A stretch of DNA of 64,000 bases from Bacteroidetes Order II. bacterium (GTDB taxonomy: Bacteria; Bacteroidota; Rhodothermia; Rhodothermales; UBA2364). The notes below the pieces were generated by a model. It was not told the origin of the DNA, did no database searches, and was given only the letters and a program-made list of their open reading frames with translations. Shown piece by piece: positions 1 through 8,074 of this stretch (the first letter of the stretch is position 1; every line of letters starts with the position of its first letter). Location of the stretch: the NCBI GenBank assembly GCA_016788705.1, contig JAEUSQ010000065.1:62001-126000 (forward strand), in the 5' to 3' direction. The translations under genes were made by a program, and so were the position numbers.

Positions 1-4
1 GGCA

Positions 5-691
5 TTACTGTTTCCCTATTAGTTTAAAAAAATTCTCTCGCCTACTTTCACTAATGGGTATATATTTATCTTTGATGACAACCCTGTTTCGTTCTATAAA
101 ATTAATTTTATCTATTGCCACTATAAAGGAATTATGCACTCGGCAAAAATTTGAAGTATTAAAAATCTCGGTAATTTCTTTGAAATTCATTAAAGTCATT
201 ATCTGCTTGTTGGCGGTTACTATTCTTATATAGTCTTTCATTCCTTCCAGATACAACACCTCATTGAGCATTATTTTTTCTAAACGATATTCTGTTTTGA
301 TAAAAACATAGTCTTTATCTAACGCAGTATTTTGATTTGGTTTGGGTAGTTTATTCAATGCCTGCAAAAAATCTGCAAATGAGTATGGCTTCAGCAAATA
401 AGCATTGATGAAATATTGATAACTCTCTAAGGCGTATTCACTAAATGCAGTTGTGATAATCACTAAAGGCGTAAAATCAATGTTCTTGAGCAAATCGAAA
501 CCAATAAGTTCGCCTAAATGCAAATCAAGAAAGATTAAATCTGTTTTATGGCTATTCAGCCAATTATAAGCATCTGTAACATTATCAAAAGATTCTAAAA
601 GATTGAGATAATTAACCTTTTGAATAAAAGATGTCAGTTTTTGTGCTGCCGAAGACTCATCTTCGACAATAACGCAAGTTATTTTATCCAT
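5..691 (-). CDS. LytTR-family response regulator
   Basis: This 228-residue protein is a two-component response regulator that should bind DNA when phosphorylated by its partner kinase. The receiver domain covers about residues 3-118, with acidic pair E10/D11, the phosphoacceptor D56 in the stretch FLDLHLGE, and conserved T81 and K101. A LytTR DNA-binding domain follows at about 128-225, with the typical FCRVHNSFIVA segment. Its start overlaps the end of the sensor kinase gene by 13 nt, so the two are translationally coupled. It is the last gene of cassette C12 seen in the window; the trailing att site lies outside. The regulated target is not visible here. Family assignment is secure. Confidence 0.93.
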   Translation of the reverse strand: MDKITCVIVEDESSAAQKLTSFIQKVNYLNLLESFDNVTDAYNWLNSHKTDLIFLDLHLGELIGFDLLKNIDFTPLVIITTAFSEYALESYQYFINAYLLKPYSFADFLQALNKLPKPNQNTALDKDYVFIKTEYRLEKIMLNEVLYLEGMKDYIRIVTANKQIMTLMNFKEITEIFNTSNFCRVHNSFIVAIDKINFIERNRVVIKDKYIPISESRRENFFKLIGKQ

Positions 692-1704
692 ACTTTTATT
701 TCAACTGAAAATAAATTTTCCTGCTTATGGATAGATACCGAAAAACAGTTCGGGTAATACATTTGCAGTCGCCCTTTGGCAATTTCTAAACCTTTTCCAC
801 CTTGTTTATACGATGAAACTTCTTGAAGAATAGGATTTTGAACTGAAAAAAAAATTAAATTACCTTCTTGTTTCAGTACAATAGAAACAATATTTATTTC
901 CTTAGTTAAATCACAATATTTAAAGGCATTTTCGATATAGGGTAAAAAGATAGCTGGTGCTATCCAAACGTTTTCATTGTTAATTTCTTTTTCAAAATGA
1001 CAAGTAATTTTTGCCTGATTTCTCGCTGTTTGTAGTTCGGTGTATTCTTCTACAAATTTAATTTCTTTTGATAGTAGAACTTCTTTATCCTCATAAATTA
1101 TATATCGCATCAATTTTGAAAGCCGAATTAATAAATCAGAAGCAAAGGCTGGATTAGTCATTATTTCTGCATCAATGTTGTTAAGAACATTGAATAAAAA
1201 ATGTGGATTTAGTTGGTTTTTTAATGATGAGAGATTGAGTTCTTGCAGTTCTTTTTCACGAATTTGCAAATACTCTTTTTCAAGCAAAGAACTTTTATAA
1301 AAATAAACCAAAAAGCCTAATACTGACGAAAAACCGCACAAGAATAAGCTCCACAAAGGTTGAGATACTACACCAAATCTATGTGAAATTCTATCAAAAG
1401 GAAGTTCTAAAATGCTCAAAATGATTAAAAAATATATCGTGGCAAAAACGAAATTCAATAAAACTATTCCGCCTATTTTATATCTGAAATCAAAAAATAG
1501 TTTTGATAAAAAATAGTTACCTAAAAATAAGCATATAGAAGCAAACGCAGAAAATAGAAAAATCTGCTTTGCTTGTTCTATATTTAGTTTTATCCTGAAA
1601 GGACTTTCAAAATGTGGCAGAAAAAGCACCCAAAGATTGGTGATTAAGAAAATAATCACCAATGCTTCGGGAATATAATTTTGTAATTTTTTTAGAAACG
1701 CCAT
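679..1704 (-). CDS. LytS-like membrane sensor histidine kinase
   Basis: A 341-residue sensor kinase of the LytS/AlgZ type that should phosphorylate the adjacent LytTR regulator. Four membrane segments are seen at about residues 12-30, 47-65, 79-99 and 116-135, with no large sensor domain. They are followed by the His_kinase box around H168 (NPHFLFNVLNN) and a HATPase domain with the loop residues IENAFKYC. The reading frame extends 29 codons upstream, but M30 (MAFLKKLQ) is chosen as start because it gives a sensible first membrane helix and a 13-nt overlap with the upstream gene, the same overlap size as at the other end. The signal sensed is unknown. Confidence 0.9.
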   Translation of the reverse strand: MAFLKKLQNYIPEALVIIFLITNLWVLFLPHFESPFRIKLNIEQAKQIFLFSAFASICLFLGNYFLSKLFFDFRYKIGGIVLLNFVFATIYFLIILSILELPFDRISHRFGVVSQPLWSLFLCGFSSVLGFLVYFYKSSLLEKEYLQIREKELQELNLSSLKNQLNPHFLFNVLNNIDAEIMTNPAFASDLLIRLSKLMRYIIYEDKEVLLSKEIKFVEEYTELQTARNQAKITCHFEKEINNENVWIAPAIFLPYIENAFKYCDLTKEINIVSIVLKQEGNLIFFSVQNPILQEVSSYKQGGKGLEIAKGRLQMYYPNCFSVSIHKQENLFSVEIKVWIK

Positions 1705-3626
1705 ATTTTCATTCGTCTTGTGTAGTTTCCGTATTTCAAGGTGATGAGTCTCCTTGTGATGTGGTAATGTGTACCGCCTCTTTGCACCCAATCTATATTG
1801 GCAATATTTTCTAAATCGTGGCTAATGTAGAGTTCACTTTTGCGCTCAGGGTTCGTAGGGTGCAACCAAGCCGTAATCAGAACCAAGTCATCGGCTTCAT
1901 AACTTCTATCAGCAACAAAGCCTTTTTGTGTAAATTTTACGGGCAAATTGGCGTAATGAGTTCTCAAAAAGGAATTATTTTGGAAGTTACCAAACACTAC
2001 TAAATCGTGTACTGTCAAGTCCATTGTTAAAGCGTCTTCGTCCGTAACAATTTTAGCGTTTTGAAAATAGCTTTTGTAGCGTTGAATAAAATCTGCAAAA
2101 CTATTTTGTGCATCATCTTCCCAAACGTAAATATTAGGCTTTTCTTTCCAATTTTTAGGTGCTTTGAAAAAGAGTAAAATACTATTTCTCTTTTGCAATT
2201 GACTTATATCAAAGGGTTTGTCAGGATTTACCCATTTTTTTTTATCCCAATCATAAAACTTTGTACCTGTGATGTTAAGTAGGTCTTCTGTTTGAAGCCC
2301 TTTATTGTTATTGAAAATAAGATTAGCTTTGCTTGTATTTTCTATCTGATAATAATACCAGCCTTCTTTATACTTTTTCATCTCGACACCAGGCCAAGTC
2401 ATTGCTTTTTTACTTTGTAGAGCAACATTTTCAGGGATAATCAATAAAATATCCTTTTTTACTTCACCTATTTTTGGAAAATCTTCCACATTAGGCTTGC
2501 GGATCTCTTCTACTTTGGCTAATATTTGAGATATTGCAGTAGTATCAAAGTTATTTAATTTATTAGCAATCAATTTTACTGTTTGTTCAAAACTTTGATT
2601 CGTATTATTCTCAAAAGCTTTCAATTCATCAAGCATAATCGGTAAATAAATATATTTTTTCCCGATTTCAGGTATCGTGTAATTCCATTCGGCAAAATCA
2701 TTTCCGTATTTTTGAGTGGCAAGTCTGCACGTTACAGCCCTCACCAAATGTTCTTTGAGTGTAACTTTCCAATCAGTGTAGGCTTGTGCCTCCATAGAAC
2801 CTTTGATAGGCAAAAACAAATGTCCACTTTTGTGAAACTCATCATAGTATTTATCAATCAAGGGATTTACGAATGAATGACTGAATTCGTGCCAAACTAA
2901 ATAATGCACTTCATTCAAGTCAAAGGCAGGCAGATTGCCTATTGAGGCATTTGGTGAAATGATAGCATAAAGTTCTTGACTATTAGTTGTTTGTAGTCCG
3001 GGTCCGAAGTTGCCTTTTCCCAAAAGGTTTAATACGATTTGAAAATCGTAAGCAGTATTATCAGTTAGCTTATAATAGTTCAACATTCTACTTTTCTCGT
3101 CAAAGTCAATGAGATTATATTCAAAAGTTGAGAGTGTTGTTTGATATAACAATTTATTTTGATTAAAGAATGAAACAAAATCCATTTCTATTGCCAAATT
3201 TTTAATCAATTCCAGCAAGGCTTGTATCTCTTTATCTTCTTGGTAGGTTGAGTTGTCAATATCTGTTCTTAGCTCAAAATACTCTGTTAGCCTCATAAAA
3301 AAGAAAATTGGGGCATCAAGGCTATTAAACTTTTTTCTTAATATATCCCGAAAGGTATTTATTGAAGAATGGTTTTTAAGCCCCTCAAACTTATCCAAAA
3401 CAGCCATTTTGTAGGCTAAGTTCTCGTTATTTATGTGTGGATTGCCTGCTAAAAGCATCAAAGTTTGCAAAAGCTCGATTCGTGGGTCGATTTTTACTAC
3501 AATTCCATATTTCTTGATGGAAAAATCCTTGAATGGGTTTTCCGTGAAATATTTTCTGGAATCTATTTGCCCATAAGCAACAGAAATTAAAGAAAAACAA
3601 AATAAAAAAATAACAAATGATTTCAT
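1692..3626 (-). CDS. Secreted DUF4932-type zinc metalloprotease with starch-binding-like module
   Basis: A 644-residue exported protein. Residues 1-20 form a signal peptide ending in AYGQ. A gluzincin-type motif HEFSH lies at 246-250 (WHEFSHSF), within a region resembling the Bacteroidota DUF4932 family. Around residues 405-500 a module with aromatic spacing (WPGVEMK...GWYYYQIE...FNNN...YDWDKKKW) resembles CBM26-like starch-binding domains. The C-terminal part has no clear match. It is the first gene of the C12 module, followed by the kinase and regulator with short overlaps, so the two-component pair may control or respond to this extracellular enzyme. The substrate is unknown; the metalloprotease role rests on the HExxH motif. 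Confidence 0.8.
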   Translation of the reverse strand: MKSFVIFLFCFSLISVAYGQIDSRKYFTENPFKDFSIKKYGIVVKIDPRIELLQTLMLLAGNPHINNENLAYKMAVLDKFEGLKNHSSINTFRDILRKKFNSLDAPIFFFMRLTEYFELRTDIDNSTYQEDKEIQALLELIKNLAIEMDFVSFFNQNKLLYQTTLSTFEYNLIDFDEKSRMLNYYKLTDNTAYDFQIVLNLLGKGNFGPGLQTTNSQELYAIISPNASIGNLPAFDLNEVHYLVWHEFSHSFVNPLIDKYYDEFHKSGHLFLPIKGSMEAQAYTDWKVTLKEHLVRAVTCRLATQKYGNDFAEWNYTIPEIGKKYIYLPIMLDELKAFENNTNQSFEQTVKLIANKLNNFDTTAISQILAKVEEIRKPNVEDFPKIGEVKKDILLIIPENVALQSKKAMTWPGVEMKKYKEGWYYYQIENTSKANLIFNNNKGLQTEDLLNITGTKFYDWDKKKWVNPDKPFDISQLQKRNSILLFFKAPKNWKEKPNIYVWEDDAQNSFADFIQRYKSYFQNAKIVTDEDALTMDLTVHDLVVFGNFQNNSFLRTHYANLPVKFTQKGFVADRSYEADDLVLITAWLHPTNPERKSELYISHDLENIANIDWVQRGGTHYHITRRLITLKYGNYTRRMKIWRF

Positions 3627-3746
3627 AAACTTCTTGATTTAAAATGAATTGAATACCCAAATTTCAAGATGTTTACTTGGTTTTAAAAATGAAATAGACC
3701 GTTGATTGGATTCATCCTATAATTAGGCTGATTTTGTCTATACTTG

Positions 3747-4028
3747 CCCACAACGGACCGATTGGCGATAGTTGGTGGTATTCGTTGTTGTGTCAACCTG
3801 GCCGGTCAAGTCAAAAGTAAGGAAGGTTGCGGAACACACCAAAAATGCAGCCAGCCGACAACAGAGCGTAGCCAAAATCGGCTGGCGGATTAAGTAACGG
3901 TCAGGAGATTGGCCGAGATATAAAGCCGATGTGCCTTGTGTCAGCCCCAATTTCGCCAATCGGCTGCATGAGCGGCGTGATGGGTTGGGCTTTCGCCGCC
4001 ATATGCGGCCATGCGTTGTTAGCGGTAA
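3747..4028. repeat. attC-like site of cassette C11 (unusually long, 282 bp)
   Basis: The site lies between cassettes C12 and C11. The left edge CCCACAAC (ends 3754) is the leading end of C12. The right edge GTTAGCGGTAA (4018-4028) is the exact reverse complement of the C11 leading end TTACCGCTAAC at 7795-7805 (11 of 11). Inner arms include ACCGATTGGCGA near 3757 and TCGCCAATCGG near 3953. The loop holds a further hairpin around CGCCGCCATATGCGGC. At 282 bp it is about twice the size of the other sites and could contain a second degenerate site or a decayed empty cassette. Confidence 0.75.
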
Positions 4029-4031
4029 AAT

Positions 4032-4072
4032 AAATAAAATCGGGTCAGAATATCCCCTGCCCGATTTTATTT
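4032..4072 (-). terminator. Intrinsic terminator-like hairpin
   Basis: Perfect 13-bp arms AAATAAAATCGGG (4032-4044) and CCCGATTTTATTT (4060-4072) lie just downstream of the stop codon of the lipoprotein gene ending at 4093. Read on the minus strand, the stem ends in a T-rich stretch. It probably ends transcription of the 5,997-to-4,093 operon before the att site. Confidence 0.7.
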
Positions 4073-4092
4073 TAATCAGTAAGTGAATCAAT

Positions 4093-4836
4093 TTATTTCA
4101 CCACTGTGCATACCTCACCAAAATTGGTAGGTGGATAGGCTCCCAAAAATGCCCCAACTGCTGGATTGCTGGCAAAGACTGGGTCGTTGGCAAGTTGAAA
4201 AAACGCCTGCTGATTGGTGTAAACCGTCATGCCAACTACAATATTAGGATCCAGGGCAGAAACCCACTGAAATTCGGCGACCCTCGCAGGTTGTTTCGCC
4301 AATTCGGCTAAAAAGGCGTCCCGTTTGGCTTCATAATCGGCTTTGTTGAAATTGGGGTATTTCGACAAGTCCCGAACCGCAATTTCAAGTACTTGCCCCG
4401 ATGAGGCAACCTGGGTCAAATCCACGGCCGTCCCTGCTTTTACAGGCTTTAAAACTGTATAAGTCAGGGCATCAAACGTATTAAAAAAAGCCGCCGCCTC
4501 GGAGGAACTCCCCAGTTTTTGACCCGCCGCCTCGAAAGTAGCCAAATCTTCATATTGTGTCATACCAACATAAACTGCCCGGTTTGTATCCTGTACGGGA
4601 TTGTAATGAAGAAACGATTCGTATTCCCGGTCGTTGAAGACGCCCGGTTCTTTGGTCAGCGAGTTGATAAAATTGGTGCGGGCTTGCTCGAAAGCGGTAA
4701 GTTGCCCGGTTTTCACCTGCCGGATGGCGATTTCCACCACATCATCGGTTTTGTCGGCGGAAGTATCGTCATCTTTGTCACAGCCTGTCATGAGAGTGCC
4801 AACCACCAAGAGCATTAAAATTGAGATGTTTTTCAT
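4093..4836 (-). CDS. Lipoprotein with two ABM-like (dimeric alpha/beta barrel) repeats
   Basis: A 247-residue predicted lipoprotein with lipobox LMTGC (Cys19) followed by an acidic linker. Two similar halves (about 32-130 and 143-245) each start with a strand of the type VEIAIRQVKTG or VLEIAVRDLSK. They then carry F.......F.........PG or equivalent, a Y/F-rich strand and VGMTQYEDL or VGMTVYTNQ. This resembles antibiotic-biosynthesis monooxygenase (ABM)/EthD-like folds. It is a paralogue of the gene at 5275-5997, with a SnoaL-like gene between them. No catalytic role can be read from the sequence. It forms the last gene of cassette C11. Confidence 0.75.
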   Translation of the reverse strand: MKNISILMLLVVGTLMTGCDKDDDTSADKTDDVVEIAIRQVKTGQLTAFEQARTNFINSLTKEPGVFNDREYESFLHYNPVQDTNRAVYVGMTQYEDLATFEAAGQKLGSSSEAAAFFNTFDALTYTVLKPVKAGTAVDLTQVASSGQVLEIAVRDLSKYPNFNKADYEAKRDAFLAELAKQPARVAEFQWVSALDPNIVVGMTVYTNQQAFFQLANDPVFASNPAVGAFLGAYPPTNFGEVCTVVK

Positions 4837-4849
4837 CGAAAAATTTTTA

Positions 4850-5269
4850 TTACTGTGTTTTTAAATATGATTGAATCTGAGCCACGACGGTGGGAAAATC
4901 AAAATAGTCCCAGTCTTCCACCACTTTGCCGTCCACAAAACGGCGCATAATCATGCCTTCGAAATGCAACGGCGCACCGCTCGCCGGAAAGCCCAGGAAC
5001 TCGCCCTGATGCGTGCCGGTAAAGTGAAAACGAAGTACCAAACGATCGCCTTCTGCCACCACGTCTAATATCTCCGACTTCAAATCAGGGATGGCGGCGT
5101 GAAATCCTTCGATGGCGGCTTTAAAGCCCTGCTGCGTATGCGCTGTCATGCCCCCCAAACCGTGATAGACATAATCGTCGGTGAGGTATTCGTCAATCGG
5201 TGCATAGTCCTTTTCGTTGACCACTTTTTGCGAGATAAAGCGGGCAATTTCCTTATGCTTTTCCGTCAT
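4850..5269 (-). CDS. SnoaL-like ester cyclase family protein
   Basis: A 139-residue cytoplasmic protein of the SnoaL/NTF2-like fold, annotated in databases as ester cyclase or polyketide cyclase-like. Diagnostic segments are the DEYLTDDYVYHG opening, F.AAIPDLKSEI, the paired strands RLVLRFHFTGTHQGEFLG and FEGMIMRRF.DGKVVEDWDYFD. The family is broad and many members have no known substrate. It lies 13 nt upstream of the lipoprotein gene ending at 4093 and 5 nt downstream of its paralogue, so the three are one transcription unit. Confidence 0.85.
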   Translation of the reverse strand: MTEKHKEIARFISQKVVNEKDYAPIDEYLTDDYVYHGLGGMTAHTQQGFKAAIEGFHAAIPDLKSEILDVVAEGDRLVLRFHFTGTHQGEFLGFPASGAPLHFEGMIMRRFVDGKVVEDWDYFDFPTVVAQIQSYLKTQ

Positions 5270-5274
5270 CCTAT

Positions 5275-5997
5275 TTATTGGTTATTTGCAGAAACCGCAT
5301 ATTGCAAAGCGACCGGCTCAAAGGTAGAGAAATAGGCACCGGCTTCGGGGAGCGATTGTACCTTGCCTGCAATGGCCTGGAAGGCTTCCTGACTTTCATA
5401 AACCGACATGCCAACGGTCAGATTTTCGATGTTTTTACCGCCCACTACTTTGAATTCCCAACTGCCCGCTACGCCTTCCTGCTTATTGAGCCAATTGACA
5501 AATGCCTTTCGTGAGGTTTGAAAAGTCCCTTCCTGACCGGGCTTCACCCGGCGCACCGCCAGTTCCAGCACCTGTCCGGGCTTGGCAGCGAGTTTGCCCA
5601 AATTGAAAGCACCACCCTCTATCGGCTGCACAAAAGCATACGCTTTCAAATCCATGGTTTTGGCGAATTTCATGAATTTGCCCAACACCTTGCTTTGCAC
5701 TTTGTCCACCGTTTTGCCGGTGGCGTACTGCGTCATCCCGATAAAAACTTCTTGCTTGTCGGGTTCGGGAAGGGCATAAAAAGACTGGAATTCCCGGTCG
5801 TTGCTCACGCCGTTCTGTGCCTTGAGTTTGGTGATAAAATCGGCACGGCGGCTGACAAATTCATCCTTTTTGCCTTCTTTCACCTTACGGACGGCGATTT
5901 CAAAAACAGGCGCGTTTTTATCCTTTAAAAGCCCTTTTTTCACGGGCGAGCAACTGGCTAAAACGCCAATGATTGCTATAAAGGCGAAATATTTCAT
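5275..5997 (-). CDS. Lipoprotein with two ABM-like repeats (paralogue)
   Basis: A 240-residue predicted lipoprotein with lipobox LASC (Cys16). Like its paralogue at 4093-4836, it has two repeated halves: about 30-128 beginning VFEIAVRKVKEGKK, and 138-235 beginning VLELAVRRVKPGQ, with VFIGMTQYATG and LTVGMSVYESQ strands. The repeats resemble the ABM/dimeric alpha-beta barrel fold. Duplication of both the gene and its internal domain is evident. It is first in the three-gene run with the SnoaL-like gene, 25 nt after the metallo-beta-lactamase-fold gene. Function unknown. Confidence 0.75.
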   Translation of the reverse strand: MKYFAFIAIIGVLASCSPVKKGLLKDKNAPVFEIAVRKVKEGKKDEFVSRRADFITKLKAQNGVSNDREFQSFYALPEPDKQEVFIGMTQYATGKTVDKVQSKVLGKFMKFAKTMDLKAYAFVQPIEGGAFNLGKLAAKPGQVLELAVRRVKPGQEGTFQTSRKAFVNWLNKQEGVAGSWEFKVVGGKNIENLTVGMSVYESQEAFQAIAGKVQSLPEAGAYFSTFEPVALQYAVSANNQ

Positions 5998-6022
5998 GGT
6001 CTGAATTTTTATGAAAAGTGAA

Positions 6023-6850
6023 TTAATGACTGCCCATTTGACCGAAAAGGAAGCCGAGATAGAGGTCGAACATCATGGGTGATTCCCGATGCGGATAGGC
6101 TTCGAGCAGTTGGGCTTTGAAAGCATCCTGTTCCAAACCATCTTCAAAAAGCCTTTGTGCGGTTTGGATATAGCGGATATTGTTGTGGATTTCGTCTTTG
6201 GTGCAGGGCAAGCCATGTCCGGCAAGGATATAGTCATAGCCGTCCGTATCGGCCAGCCGTTGGAGTTCGGCTGTCCATTTTTCAAACCAGCCCATGCCCA
6301 ACCAGATATGCACACCGCTGTACACCAAATCTTGGGCGATGACAGTGCCCAGTTCGGGCAATTTGATAAGGAGTTGGGCTTCGGATTCGGTACCTTCCAC
6401 CACTTCGTACTCGTAGGTCAAGCCATCAATGACTTCGGAGGTACCGGGAGTAACGCTGTGTTGCGGCACCAGCACGGCATCGGGTATCAAATCGCCAAAA
6501 GTGGGTTTCTGGTTTTTAATCATCTGCGGCCCCCATTCCGCAATAATTTGGTTCACACCAGCCAGCGAATAGGCTTTACAATCTGAAAACGCCAAAGCCA
6601 AGCCGAAATAATGGTCGGGATGCCCATGCGAGATGAAAACCCGATTGACGGGCTTGTCGAGGCTATCCACATATGCCCGGAAGGCTTGCGCCATCGGGCT
6701 GAGGAATTGCGTGTCCACCACCACCAATTCGTGTGCCGTTTCGATAACATGAGTGGCGTTGGCAGCATACGGATAAGGCGAGATGAAACTATGGATTTTT
6801 ACACCTTGAAAATCCTTGATGACCAACGAGGTCGAGTTGTTTCTGTCCAT
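6023..6850 (-). CDS. Metallo-beta-lactamase fold hydrolase
   Basis: A 275-residue cytoplasmic enzyme with the MBL metal-binding signature HGHPDH at residues 75-80, a downstream metal aspartate in the stretch VIAQDLVYSGVH, and a late histidine in ILAGHG. No signal peptide is seen. The fold hydrolyses diverse esters, thioesters, lactams and lactones; the substrate cannot be read. It lies between the divergently specialised lipoprotein/SnoaL group and the AraC regulator, all on one strand. The 84-nt gap to the regulator gene is large enough for a promoter, so the regulator may control this run. Confidence 0.88.
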   Translation of the reverse strand: MDRNNSTSLVIKDFQGVKIHSFISPYPYAANATHVIETAHELVVVDTQFLSPMAQAFRAYVDSLDKPVNRVFISHGHPDHYFGLALAFSDCKAYSLAGVNQIIAEWGPQMIKNQKPTFGDLIPDAVLVPQHSVTPGTSEVIDGLTYEYEVVEGTESEAQLLIKLPELGTVIAQDLVYSGVHIWLGMGWFEKWTAELQRLADTDGYDYILAGHGLPCTKDEIHNNIRYIQTAQRLFEDGLEQDAFKAQLLEAYPHRESPMMFDLYLGFLFGQMGSH

Positions 6851-6934
6851 TTTACAGCATTTTTTTGATAAAAAATTAATGCTGCAAAGATGGAGACAGG
6901 CAGGGGCGGGAATTTTACCTGTTTGAAAAAAGGC

Positions 6935-7789
6935 TTACCAATTTGATAACTGCTCCCGAAAAGTCAGCGGAGACGATCCAGTCATCTGCTTAAAAAAGCG
7001 GGCGAAATGCGAGGGTGCCGAAAAACTGAACTCGTAGGCGATTTCGGAAAAATTCTTGGCGGTGTAGCGGATTTCCTTTTTGATTTCGGCAAGGATGCGC
7101 TCCCGGATGATTTGGTGTGCGGTTTTTGAAAAATGCCGTTGGCAGAGGTTATTCAGGTGTACCCGGCTGATTCCGAGCCGCTCGGCAAACTGCTCCACAG
7201 AAAGGTTGTTGCGCACTTCCTTACCCAAAAGGCGGGAGAATTTGAGTACTACGGGGTCTGTCATCGTGTCCCTCGACTGACCATAGTGCTGGCTGTATGC
7301 CCGGTGCAGTTTTACAAGCAGGTAATAAATCTGGGAGCGCAGGATGTGGTGGCTGTCCTGTGAGAGATTTTTGATTTCTGCCCAAATTTCATGGGCAATA
7401 TTGTTCAACTGGGTGAATTCCTGCCCATCTTCAAAAGACAGATAGGGCGGACTATCGTTTTTATGGTAAAAGCCAAACCTGAATATAAAATCCTTGTCGC
7501 TAAAAAATTCATCGAGAAAATCGCCCTCAAAAAAAAGCAGGTGGCATTTTTCAAAAACGGCTTTATCCACTTTATTGATTTGCCCGGGCTTAATAAAAAG
7601 AACCGTTTGGTCACGAAATGGGATTTCCTCTGTATCCAAAAAATAAGTCCCGCTTCCTTTTTCCAAAAAAACGAGCGTATAAAAATTAAGCACCATAGTT
7701 TCCGCTACGATATCCAGTTCGGATTCGTTGCAAGCATCCATGAGTAGTTCTTTGCCATACTTATTGCGCTCGAAATGTAGTTTTTCCAT
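6935..7789 (-). CDS. AraC-family transcriptional regulator
   Basis: A 284-residue regulator with an N-terminal cupin-like sensor region (about 15-150) and a C-terminal double helix-turn-helix (about 185-282). The latter includes LSVEQFAERLGISRVHLNNLC and the second HTH FSEIAYEFSFSAPSHFARFF, ending in the family-typical P.TFR. It is the first gene of cassette C11. The start codon lies only about 15 nt from the cassette junction (7,804), leaving no room for its own promoter, so expression must come from upstream DNA. It probably controls the downstream MBL-fold, SnoaL and lipoprotein genes. Confidence 0.9.
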   Translation of the reverse strand: MEKLHFERNKYGKELLMDACNESELDIVAETMVLNFYTLVFLEKGSGTYFLDTEEIPFRDQTVLFIKPGQINKVDKAVFEKCHLLFFEGDFLDEFFSDKDFIFRFGFYHKNDSPPYLSFEDGQEFTQLNNIAHEIWAEIKNLSQDSHHILRSQIYYLLVKLHRAYSQHYGQSRDTMTDPVVLKFSRLLGKEVRNNLSVEQFAERLGISRVHLNNLCQRHFSKTAHQIIRERILAEIKKEIRYTAKNFSEIAYEFSFSAPSHFARFFKQMTGSSPLTFREQLSNW

Positions 7790-7794
7790 TTTTG

Positions 7795-7932
7795 TTACCG
7801 CTAACGGTTTGGGGCTTGACGCAGTGGCGGATTTCGGAGCACAAAACTGTCAATACACCACAAAAGTTGATGCGAGGTAGAATGTTCAATTAACCACGTC
7901 ACCCGCCATTGAGCCAAACGCCTGCTATCGGT
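7795..7932. repeat. attC-like site of cassette C10
   Basis: Leading end of C11, TTACCGCTAAC (7795-7805), followed by a stem with arms GGGCTTGACGCAGTGGCGG and CCGCCATTGAGCCAAACG, and the C10 core GCTATCGGT (7924-7932). The latter matches, with one mismatch, the reverse complement of the C10 leading end ACCGATAAC at 15,750-15,758. The loop carries the AGCACAAAA-type words seen in other sites. Confidence 0.8.
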
Positions 7933-7989
7933 TCGGTGTTCATCTTCGTCCGTTGGCTTGTCGGTCGTTTTGGGTGTGCGGTTGGGTAG

Positions 7990-8048
7990 ACACACTCTTT
8001 GCCAATCTTTGGTTTCAGCGTTGGATTGTGCGGATTGGCAATGTGTGT
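7990..8048. repeat. Second-family hairpin, copy A (3' side of cassette C10)
   Basis: Arms ACACACTCTTTGCCAATC (7990-8007) and GATTGGCAATGTGTGT (8033-8048) are complementary apart from a conserved internal mismatch around CTCTTT/AATGTG. Related hairpins with different arm sequences occur at 15,667, 29,282 and 37,529. It lies between the last gene of C10 and its att site. It could be a terminator-like RNA or a recombination relic. Confidence 0.65.
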
Positions 8049-8074
8049 GGCTATGAAGCGTAGGCATATTCATT

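Noticed and set aside
3738-4091. A 117-codon minus-strand frame
   Set aside because: It lies wholly over the long att site and the terminator; composition follows the palindromes.
7801-8073. A 90-codon frame between two cassettes
   Set aside because: It spans the att site and hairpin copy A and has no family-like features.
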